Below are positions 1-5,643 of a stretch of DNA of 7,464 nt, one piece after another. Both the position numbers and the translations under genes were made by a program. Source of the stretch: Tagaea sp. (lineage in GTDB: Bacteria; Pseudomonadota; Alphaproteobacteria; CACIAM-22H2); the NCBI GenBank assembly GCA_023653245.1, contig JAMNXK010000089.1, positions 1 through 7,464 on the forward strand, read 5' to 3'. The notes below the pieces were generated by a model. The model ran no database searches. It saw nothing but the letters and a program-made list of their open reading frames with translations, and was not told the DNA's origin. How positions within the stretch are numbered: position 1 is the first letter of the stretch; each line of letters begins with the position of its first letter.

Positions 1-2
1 AC

Positions 3-647
3 GCGATCTGCAAGCGCCACGGCATCGCGCTGATCCTCGACGAGGTGATGTGCGGCATGGGCCGCACGGGTTCGCTCTTCGCCTACGAACGCGAAAACAT
101 CCGCCCCGACATCGTGGCGATCGCCAAGGGCCTGGGCGGCGGGGCGCAACCGATCGGCGCGCTGCTGGTGGCCCCGGCGATCGTCGCGGCGATCGAGGGC
201 GGTTCGGGCGCCTTCAAACACGGCCACACCTATTTGGGGCATCCGATGGCGTGCGCGGCGGCTTTGGCCGTGCAGCGCGCGATCCGCGACGAAGACCTGC
301 TCGCGAATGTCCGCGCGATGGGCGCGCGGCTCGAAGCCGGATTGACCGAGCGCCTGGGCAATCACGCGCATGCCGGCGACATTCGCGGGCGCGGGCTGTT
401 TTGGGCGGTCGAGTTCGTGGCCGAGCGCGCCGCGAAAACCCCATTCGATCCGGCGCGCAAATTCAACGCGGCCGTCAAGCGCGAAGCCTTCGCGCGCGGC
501 CTGCTGGTCTACGCCATGGGTGGGACGATCGACGGCGCGCGCGGCGATCACGTCATACTCGCCCCGCCCTACAATTCCACGCCGGAAGAGATCGATTTCT
601 GCGTCGCGGCTTTGGGGACGGCGATCGACGCCGCGCGCGCGTCGTGA
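3..647 (+). CDS. Class III PLP-dependent aminotransferase, C-terminal half (5' end outside window)
   Basis: The reading frame is open from the first bases of the window and gives 214 visible residues. It carries the hallmarks of class III (omega) aminotransferases: LILDEV at visible residues 10-15, whose Asp13 should contact the pyridine nitrogen of PLP; a GRTG motif; and AIAKGLGGG, whose Lys42 (bases 126-128) is the expected Schiff-base lysine. HGHTYLGHP follows, and then the small C-terminal domain ending with an LAPPYN segment. Family members are usually about 430-460 residues, so roughly half of the gene lies upstream; the ATG at base 45 is internal, not the start. The enzyme should move an amino group between an amine or omega-amino acid and a keto acid in the cytoplasm, but the substrate cannot be read from this part. 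The stop overlaps the start of the racemase-like gene, which suggests one transcript. Confidence 0.93.
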   Translation, partial: AICKRHGIALILDEVMCGMGRTGSLFAYERENIRPDIVAIAKGLGGGAQPIGALLVAPAIVAAIEGGSGAFKHGHTYLGHPMACAAALAVQRAIRDEDLLANVRAMGARLEAGLTERLGNHAHAGDIRGRGLFWAVEFVAERAAKTPFDPARKFNAAVKREAFARGLLVYAMGGTIDGARGDHVILAPPYNSTPEEIDFCVAALGTAIDAARAS

Positions 648-1291
648 GCCGGATTTTCCTCATCCACGCTTTGCGCGATTCGGTCGAGCCCGCCCGCACC
701 GCCATGGCGCGCTTCTGGCCCGAAGCGGACGTCGTGAACCTGCTCGACGATTCGCTCTCGGCGGATCTGGCGCGGGCCGGGAAACTCGACGCCGCGATGA
801 TCGCGCGCTTCGCGCGCCTCGGCCGCTACGCGCGCGACCAGCGCGCGGACGGCATCCTGTTCACCTGCTCGGCCTTCGGCCCGGCGATCGAGGCCGTCGC
901 GGCCGAGCTGCCGATCCCCGTGCTCAAACCCAACGAAAGCGCGTTCCGCGCGGCGCTCGCGCACGGCAAGCGCATCGGACTGCTCGTGACCTTTCCGGGC
1001 TCGCTCGCTCCCTTGACCGAAGAGCTCCAGACCATGGCCGGGCCCGATTTGGAACTGCACGCGCGCGTCGTGCCCGCCGCACTCGCGGCTTTGCAGGCGG
1101 GCGACGGCGAAACCCACGACCGCAAGATCGCCGACGCGGCTTCGCATCTGCCGCCGGTGGACGCGCTGGTGCTCGGTCAATTCTCGATGGCGCGCGCGGC
1201 CCCCGCGATCGCGGACCGGACGGTCTACACCACGCCCGGCGCCGCCGTCGCCGAGCTCAAAGCGCGCGTCACTTCCCTTCGAGCGCGTTGA
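644..1291 (+). CDS. Asp/Glu racemase superfamily protein (single-cysteine type)
   Basis: A 215-residue cytoplasmic protein starting at GTG 644, which overlaps the aminotransferase stop as GTGA. No clear ribosome site precedes it, so translational coupling is likely. The N-terminus (RIFLIHAL) is a Rossmann-like first strand. ILFTCSAFGP at residues 71-80 holds Cys75 in the place of the first catalytic cysteine of Asp/Glu/hydantoin racemases. PNESAF at 96-101 and GLLVTFPGS at 112-120 fit the same two-domain fold. The second catalytic position, normally a Cys in an LGCT-like motif, reads LVLGQFSMA, so Gln179 replaces it and Cys75 is the only cysteine in the protein. From memory, a set of proteobacterial relatives shares this Gln. 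A classical two-base racemization is therefore doubtful; an isomerase, lyase or decarboxylase-like activity is possible. The substrate is probably linked to that of the aminotransferase. Confidence 0.85.
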   Translation: MSRIFLIHALRDSVEPARTAMARFWPEADVVNLLDDSLSADLARAGKLDAAMIARFARLGRYARDQRADGILFTCSAFGPAIEAVAAELPIPVLKPNESAFRAALAHGKRIGLLVTFPGSLAPLTEELQTMAGPDLELHARVVPAALAALQAGDGETHDRKIADAASHLPPVDALVLGQFSMARAAPAIADRTVYTTPGAAVAELKARVTSLRAR

Positions 1292-3389
1292 CCGCGTCCC
1301 AATCGGGCCCGGGCGGATCGGCGAGCGCCGCCTCGACCCGGCCCAAGAACGAAGCGGCCGCCGGATCGCGCGCGGCGGCTTCGGCCAAGACCGCCTTGGC
1401 GCCGGCGAAATCGCGCGCGCGATACAGCACCAGCGCTTCGGCGTAGGGCCCTGCGAGTCCCGCGCGTTCGGCGGTCAAGGGCTCGTGGATTGCCACAGGC
1501 GCGGCGCGGCCTTTGACCTTCACGCGGTCGAGTTCGCGCCACACGATACCGTCCGCGCCCGCCGCCCGGCGCGTGGCGTCGGCGACCATGATCGCCGAGC
1601 CGAAATACTTGTTCGCCCCTTCCAGGCGCGAGGCGAGGTTCACCGTGTCGCCCATGACCGTGTAGTTGAAGCGCCGCGTCGAGCCGATATTCCCGACCAG
1701 CGCGCGGCCGGTGTTCACGCCGATGCGCGCGCCCAGCCGCTTGCCCCGGAACGGCTCGGCGGGATCGTCGTTGAGCCGGGCGAGCTTCGCCTGGCATTCG
1801 AGCGCGGCTTTCACGGCCGCGCGCGCATGGCCGGGATCGTCGAGGGGGGCGCCGAACACCGCGACGATCGCATCGCCGATATACTTGTCGACGAAGCCGC
1901 CATTCGCTTCCACGATCTCGGTCATCGCCGAGAGATAGACGTTCATGGTGGCGACGAGTTCGGCCGGCGTCAGGCCCTCCGACAAAGCCGTGAACCCCGC
2001 GACGTCGGAGAACAGCACCGAGATCTCGCGCTCCTCCCCGCCCAAGCGCGGCGGCTTGTCGCCCGCGACCAGCTTGTCGATCACGGCGGGCGCCAAATAG
2101 AGCGCGAAGCTCTGGCGCAGGAAGCGCTTGTCCTTGTCGGCGATCGCGAAGCGCCAGCCCATGGTCAACGCGGCCGCCAAGGCCGCCGCGGCCAATCCGT
2201 CGAGCCAGGGAATCACCAGCGCGCTCCGCAGCAGCAGCGTCGCGAATGCGGTCCATAGCGCGGCCAAACCCAGCAGTGCCGCGCCCGCGAGCGAAGCGGG
2301 CAACGCCAGCGCCGCCGCCGCCGCGAGCGCCACGCCGGGCAGTGCGGCGAGCGCGCGTTCGCCGGCCGAGAGCGTGCGCAAGCCGCCGCCGCGCAGGAAA
2401 TTCTCGATCGCCGCGGCGTGGATCAACACGCCCGGAACCGCCTCGCGCACGAACCCGGCCTTGACCAGATCGGCGCGGGGTTCGAGCGCGCAGCGCGGCC
2501 CCGCCCCCGCCCCTTCGGGGCCGGTCATGAAACGCTTGGCGGTGATCTTGCGGTCCTCGACGTCGAGCACCACGCCCACCAGCACGGCCTTGCCCGCGAA
2601 ATGGCGCTTGAAGAAGGCGGCGTCGTTCTTGTCCACGCAGGCGCGCAAATCGGCCAGCGAGAAAATCGGCACCTCGCGCCCGCCGCCGGTGAAGTCCACC
2701 GTCATGGCGTTGTCGTGGCCGCCGGGAATCCGCTTTCCCGAGAACGTCACCGTGCCGTTCGCCTCCTCGGGTCGAACGCCGGCCATGCGCGCTGCGATCT
2801 CCAATGCGAAGGCGGTTTCGCGGCGCGTCGTTCCGCCTTGGCCTTCGGCTTCGAAGAACAACGGCACGCGGCGGATGGCGTCGTCGCGATCGGCGAGGAG
2901 ATTGACCGCGCGGATGTTCTGGGCGTGGCCGACGGCGAAGCTTTGGCCCTGAAAGGGTGCGATCGGCTGGGTCTGGTGCTGGACCTTGCCGAGCAGCACG
3001 CGGCCGTCGCGCGCGCCCGCGCGAAGGGCGCGCAGAAAGTCGCGCTCGAACCCGGGCACGAGACGCTCGACCGAGGTCGGAAAGATCACGTCGAAGGCGA
3101 CGATCTTGGCTTCGGCGTCGAGCACGGCGTTGAGCACGGGGGCCAGCTCGCGCGTCCACAGCGCCTGGGGCAGGCCGCCGAAGGGCGGCGTGCGGTGGGT
3201 TTCCTCGTCGATCGCGATCACGACGACGTTGGAGTCTTCGGGCCCGCGCGCCGGCCCGAAGACCGCGTGGCGCAGCGCGAAGCCCGCGTCGAGCGACAAG
3301 CCGCCGAGGCGCTCGCCCCAGGGCGTCGCCGGAAAGAGCGAGACAACCGCGACGATCGACGCGGCGACGGCGATCTCGCGGAACTTCAT
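1269..3389 (-). CDS. CHASE2-domain class IIIb adenylate cyclase, membrane-bound
   Basis: A 706-residue protein predicted to make cAMP from ATP in response to a periplasmic signal. In order: membrane segment at about 7-24; periplasmic CHASE2 sensor at about 30-335 (VVVIAIDEETH at 55-65, IVAFDVIFPTS at 96-106); three membrane segments within about 346-413; cytoplasmic class III cyclase domain at about 450-640; and a helical tail to 706 ending PPGPDWDAV. Catalytic residues are complete: metal-binding Asp462 (FSDVAGF) and Asp506 (KYIGD), purine-selecting Lys502, Thr577 in NYTVMGD, Asn584 and Arg588. Thr at 577 instead of Asp is the class IIIb pattern, which in studied members goes with adenylate specificity and bicarbonate stimulation. 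The ATG touches the TAG of the upstream gene (TAGATG) with no Shine-Dalgarno, so translation is probably coupled. The 3' end overlaps the racemase-like gene by 23 bases. The signal sensed by CHASE2 is unknown. Confidence 0.95.
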   Translation of the reverse strand: MKFREIAVAASIVAVVSLFPATPWGERLGGLSLDAGFALRHAVFGPARGPEDSNVVVIAIDEETHRTPPFGGLPQALWTRELAPVLNAVLDAEAKIVAFDVIFPTSVERLVPGFERDFLRALRAGARDGRVLLGKVQHQTQPIAPFQGQSFAVGHAQNIRAVNLLADRDDAIRRVPLFFEAEGQGGTTRRETAFALEIAARMAGVRPEEANGTVTFSGKRIPGGHDNAMTVDFTGGGREVPIFSLADLRACVDKNDAAFFKRHFAGKAVLVGVVLDVEDRKITAKRFMTGPEGAGAGPRCALEPRADLVKAGFVREAVPGVLIHAAAIENFLRGGGLRTLSAGERALAALPGVALAAAAALALPASLAGAALLGLAALWTAFATLLLRSALVIPWLDGLAAAALAAALTMGWRFAIADKDKRFLRQSFALYLAPAVIDKLVAGDKPPRLGGEEREISVLFSDVAGFTALSEGLTPAELVATMNVYLSAMTEIVEANGGFVDKYIGDAIVAVFGAPLDDPGHARAAVKAALECQAKLARLNDDPAEPFRGKRLGARIGVNTGRALVGNIGSTRRFNYTVMGDTVNLASRLEGANKYFGSAIMVADATRRAAGADGIVWRELDRVKVKGRAAPVAIHEPLTAERAGLAGPYAEALVLYRARDFAGAKAVLAEAAARDPAAASFLGRVEAALADPPGPDWDAVNALEGK

Positions 3390-4049
3390 CTAGAGACGCA
3401 GCAGCCGGGACACGATGGGCGCTTGGCCCGGCTTGGCCTCGGGATCGATCTTGAACACCATTTCGCGGCCCGGCCCGGCCGACGCCTTGTAGACGCCGCC
3501 CGCGACCAAAGCCTGTCCCGATTTGGCGAGATCGTGGAACGCGCCGCGCTGGAGCTGCTGGGCCGCGACCTGGATGGTCAGCTTCTCGCCCGCTTGGTCG
3601 ACGCGCTCGATCGTCACCGTGCCGCCGCCGCGCACGTCGAGCACCGGCGACAGGCCGTAAAGCGTGGCTTGCGGCTGCGCGGGCGCGCCCGCCGGTCGCG
3701 GCGGCGCGCGGAACACCATCACCCCGGCCTGGCCGGATTGGGCTTGCGTGAGGCGCATGCGCCCGCCGTCGCATTCGACTTTCTCGCGGCGTACACTGCC
3801 GCCGGCGACATCCGACCGCTCGGCGCCCACGGTGACCGTGCCGCCTTTGATCGTTTCGCGCCAACACGAGCGCAGATAGCCGAGCACCAGCTCGTCGTTG
3901 GGGCCGAGTTTGATCACCCGCCCCACATCGACATAGTCCATGAAATCGACGTCGAGATTGCGCCCCTTGGCGTCCTCGACCAAAGCGGCTTGCTGGGCGA
4001 AGGCGGGGACGGCGATCAACATCGCGGCGGCGGCAAGAATTCGGCGCAT
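3390..4049 (-). CDS. Small secreted (periplasmic) protein of unknown family
   Basis: The 219-residue product begins with a clear signal peptide: MRR, a hydrophobic stretch at about 4-16, and AFA at 16-18 before a likely cut ahead of Gln19. ATG 4047-4049 was chosen because AAGGGG lies six bases upstream and the signal peptide starts there; an in-frame ATG 72 bases further up would add a GC-rich, non-signal extension. The mature part looks beta-rich: VDVGRVIKLGPNDELVLGYL at 40-59, then SCWRETIKGGTVTVG at 61-75, with two cysteines (62 and 93) that could form a disulphide. A Pro/Ala-rich linker at about 115-127 separates a second part containing TVTIERVDQAGEKLTIQV at 144-161. I recognise no named family; by eye the first part loosely recalls FecR-like beta domains, which is only a hint. 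Its position between a secreted caspase-like protein and a CHASE2 cyclase suggests a periplasmic partner of one of them. Confidence 0.85.
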   Translation of the reverse strand: MRRILAAAAMLIAVPAFAQQAALVEDAKGRNLDVDFMDYVDVGRVIKLGPNDELVLGYLRSCWRETIKGGTVTVGAERSDVAGGSVRREKVECDGGRMRLTQAQSGQAGVMVFRAPPRPAGAPAQPQATLYGLSPVLDVRGGGTVTIERVDQAGEKLTIQVAAQQLQRGAFHDLAKSGQALVAGGVYKASAGPGREMVFKIDPEAKPGQAPIVSRLLRL

Positions 4050-4055
4050 GGCGGA

Positions 4056-4061
4056 CCCCTT
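4056..4061 (-). promoter_or_regulatory. Ribosome binding site of the small secreted protein
   Basis: The minus strand reads AAGGGG, then six bases (TCCGCC), then ATG at 4049. It is the clearest Shine-Dalgarno-like sequence among the minus-strand genes and decides the start in favour of the ATG that opens the signal peptide rather than the in-frame ATG at 4121. Confidence 0.65.
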
Positions 4062-4092
4062 GGTTGGCGCGATCCTACCCGAACCAGCGGCC

Positions 4093-4118
4093 CCGGCAAT
4101 GACGGCCGTCACAGCCGG
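4093..4118. other. Intercistronic near-palindrome (hairpin or degenerate CRP-like site)
   Basis: The centre TGACGGCCGTCA (4100-4111) is a perfect 12-base palindrome. Outside two unpaired positions on each side, the symmetry continues as CCGGC (4093-4097) and GCCGG (4114-4118). In the minus-strand transcript this could fold into a stem with a GGCC loop, one G-U pair and one U-U mismatch. It starts 7 bases after the caspase stop and lies 43 bases before the next start. No U-tract follows, so it is not an obvious intrinsic terminator; it may stabilise or process the mRNA. Read as DNA, bases 4098-4113 also match TGTGA-N6-TCACA at 8 of 10 positions, but the GC-rich core makes CRP binding doubtful. 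Confidence 0.5.
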
Positions 4119-4124
4119 CATGGG

Positions 4125-5558
4125 TCAGCGATAGAGGATTTCGTGCTTGCGCCCGCGCGAACTCTCGAAGACGGTCCGGGCCTGCAATCGGCCGTTGGCT
4201 TCGACGACCTGGCCGGTCACAGTGTAGCGATCCTCGCCGTGATAACCCGAGCAAACGAGTTCAAAGGGATCGAGCGTCCGATCCGTGCCGACCACCCCGA
4301 CCCCGACGCACCGGATGACGTTCGTGACGCCGCCATGGGCGTGCGAAGTTCCCGTCAAGCGCACAACTCCCTCTTCGATCGTCAGGTATGAATCCACGAT
4401 CGTGGGATTGAGGACACCGGGCGAAATATTGGCGCGTAGTTGCGCATTCACCGGCGCGAAGACGCGCGACACCGCGCCCGCCGCCGACGCAATCTGCCGA
4501 GAACTCTGGCTCCGGAACTCGTCCATGGCCCGGCGCGCGCGTTCGGCTTCCGGACCCAGCCGCACCGTTTCTTGCGCCTCCAGCGCTCGCGCCGTTTCGG
4601 CCTGAAGGCGCGCGGCTTCGGCTTGGCTCGTCAGGCGTTGGGCTTCCGCCGCCGCTTGCGCGCGCGCGGCTTCGACCGCCGCGAGGCGCGCGCGCGCGAT
4701 CGGCGCGAAATGTCCGTTGGGATACAGCGTCAAATACGCGTTCAGCTCGGCCGGATCGGTGGACCCCTTTATCGAGTCCCAGAACATCGCTTCGCGGACG
4801 GCCGTCTGTTCGACAGGCGGCACGAAGAAGAAATCGCCGGTAAGCGAAGACGCTTCCCATGGGATCTGCGACCCGCCCGACGCGCGCGCGACTTCGATGC
4901 GCACGCTCTTGAACACTTCCTCGACCATCAAACCCGGCTCCGCAAGCGCCTTCAGCAGCGCTTGGGTGTAAAGACCGTTCGCTCCTTCGCCGTCGGCCGC
5001 CACGCGTCCTGGCGCGGTCGCATAGGCGATCAGAGTGCCTTCCGGCGCGTTGATTTGGGCAAGACCGCCGCCGGTCGAGCGGAAACGCCGCTCGAAAGGG
5101 TTGTTGCGGCAGGCGTCCAGGATCACCAAGCTGACTTTCGCCTTGGCCGCCGTGGTCTGATCGAGCACGGCCTCGACATCCAGCGCCTCCAGGCGCACGC
5201 GCTGCTCGGACGTGATCCGCGCATCGACCGGCAGAAGGTAATTCCGCCCCTGGACCTGCATCCCGTGGCCCGCGAAGAAGAAGAGCGCCGTGTCGCCGGC
5301 GGAAAGCTTTTCCCCGAAATCGGCCACCGCGTCGTTGAACTGCGCCTTGGACACATTCTCGCGCAGCAACACCTCGAAACCCTTGCCGCGAAGCTGGCGG
5401 GCGACCGCGCGCGCGTCGTTGACCGGATTGCGCAATGGCGCCTCGGCGTAGGCCGCGTTGCCGACGACCAGCGCCACCTTCTTGGCCGCAAACGCCGGCG
5501 CCGCCGATGCCAGAAGCGCCAACCCCATCACGACAAATTTTGCGGCGTTCCGAAGCAT
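4125..5558 (-). CDS. Secreted caspase-like protein (peptidase C14 family) with coiled coil and novel C-terminal domain
   Basis: From ATG 5556-5558 the product has 477 residues. A signal peptide spans about 1-24 (LRNAAKF, hydrophobic core, AFA before the cut). The caspase-fold domain covers about 26-246: KKVALVVGN opens it, FFFAGHG supplies catalytic His98, LVILDACRNNPF supplies catalytic Cys150, and PWEASSLTGDFFF closes it. FWDSIKGSTDPAELNAYLTLYPNG at about 259-282 is a helical segment often attached to such bacterial caspases. An Ala/Glu/Arg-rich coiled coil follows (about 285-350), then a beta-rich domain at about 375-477 with cysteines 417 and 436 that I do not recognise. Bacterial C14 members cut after Arg, Lys or Asp depending on subgroup; specificity is not readable here. 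An ATG at 5601-5603 would add 15 residues, but it lies inside the predicted -10 box and masks the signal peptide. It is the first gene of the predicted operon leading to the cyclase. Confidence 0.92.
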   Translation of the reverse strand: MLRNAAKFVVMGLALLASAAPAFAAKKVALVVGNAAYAEAPLRNPVNDARAVARQLRGKGFEVLLRENVSKAQFNDAVADFGEKLSAGDTALFFFAGHGMQVQGRNYLLPVDARITSEQRVRLEALDVEAVLDQTTAAKAKVSLVILDACRNNPFERRFRSTGGGLAQINAPEGTLIAYATAPGRVAADGEGANGLYTQALLKALAEPGLMVEEVFKSVRIEVARASGGSQIPWEASSLTGDFFFVPPVEQTAVREAMFWDSIKGSTDPAELNAYLTLYPNGHFAPIARARLAAVEAARAQAAAEAQRLTSQAEAARLQAETARALEAQETVRLGPEAERARRAMDEFRSQSSRQIASAAGAVSRVFAPVNAQLRANISPGVLNPTIVDSYLTIEEGVVRLTGTSHAHGGVTNVIRCVGVGVVGTDRTLDPFELVCSGYHGEDRYTVTGQVVEANGRLQARTVFESSRGRKHEILYR

Positions 5559-5567
5559 TTCACCCAC

Positions 5568-5583
5568 GAACACAGCTGAACAC
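5568..5583 (-). repeat. Two GAACAC direct repeats, ten bases apart, in the predicted 5' leader
   Basis: Plus strand GAACAC at 5568-5573 and again at 5578-5583, separated by AGCT; on the coding strand this is GTGTTC twice, one helical turn apart. They lie between the predicted transcription start and the caspase start codon. Such spacing suits tandem binding of a regulator, but a short repeat like this can arise by chance. Confidence 0.3.
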
Positions 5584-5591
5584 TCTGGATA

Positions 5592-5604
5592 TCTTTGTAC
5601 CATA
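5592..5604 (-). promoter_or_regulatory. Predicted -10 box and transcription start of the caspase-cyclase operon
   Basis: The minus strand reads TATGGT (5604 to 5599), matching TATAAT at 4 of 6 positions, and the implied start is the A at 5592. The -35 region is poor (CAGGCT with a 17-base spacer), as expected of an activator-dependent promoter. The implied start puts the centre of the CRP-type palindrome at -41.5, the class II position. TACAAA just downstream is an alternative -10 with an equal score and would shift the spacing to about -45.5, so the assignment is tentative. A start at 5592 leaves a leader of about 33 bases before ATG 5558 and rules out the ATG at 5603. Confidence 0.45.
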
Positions 5605-5625
5605 GCGATTCGAGACCGGCCAGCC

Positions 5626-5641
5626 TGTGATGCGTATCACA
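5626..5641. promoter_or_regulatory. CRP-type operator, perfect TGTGA-N6-TCACA palindrome
   Basis: TGTGATGCGTATCACA has six-base arms (TGTGAT/ATCACA) in perfect inverted symmetry around GCGT and matches the cAMP receptor protein core consensus at all ten conserved bases. FNR/FixK-type sites carry TTGAT-N4-ATCAA, so this is CRP-like rather than FNR-like. It sits two bases beyond the stop of the CHAT gene, in the gap upstream of the caspase gene. As RNA it could form only a six-pair hairpin with no U-tract, so a terminator is less likely. The operon it faces encodes an adenylate cyclase, which suggests feedback by cAMP. Confidence 0.72.
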
Positions 5642-5643
5642 CC

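Noticed and set aside
50..643. Upstream extension of the racemase-like frame, starting at base 50
   Set aside because: This part lies out of frame within the aminotransferase and is Arg-rich without motifs; the racemase fold starts right after GTG 644.
1225..3867. A long open frame on the minus strand (880 residues) overlapping the cyclase and the secreted-protein gene
   Set aside because: It is Arg/Ala/Gly-rich with no recognisable domain and runs out of frame through the CHASE2 and cyclase codons, whose motifs are complete. It is a by-product of high GC content.
2418..4391. A 657-residue open frame on the plus strand
   Set aside because: It is antisense to three real genes, low in complexity (His/Asp/Arg-rich) and has no motif; typical of antisense frames in GC-rich coding DNA.
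4440..5579. A 379-residue open frame on the plus strand opposite the caspase gene
   Set aside because: Arg-rich antisense shadow; the minus-strand frame holds a signal peptide and both catalytic caspase motifs.
5559..5603. Longer start for the caspase gene at ATG 5601-5603
   Set aside because: It would place 15 polar residues ahead of a good signal peptide and falls inside the predicted -10 box, upstream of the predicted transcription start. Not excluded if the promoter call is wrong.
5626..5641. The palindrome after the CHAT stop read as an intrinsic terminator
   Set aside because: The stem has only six pairs, mostly A-T and G-T-rich, and no T-run follows on the minus strand; the exact CRP consensus is the better explanation.
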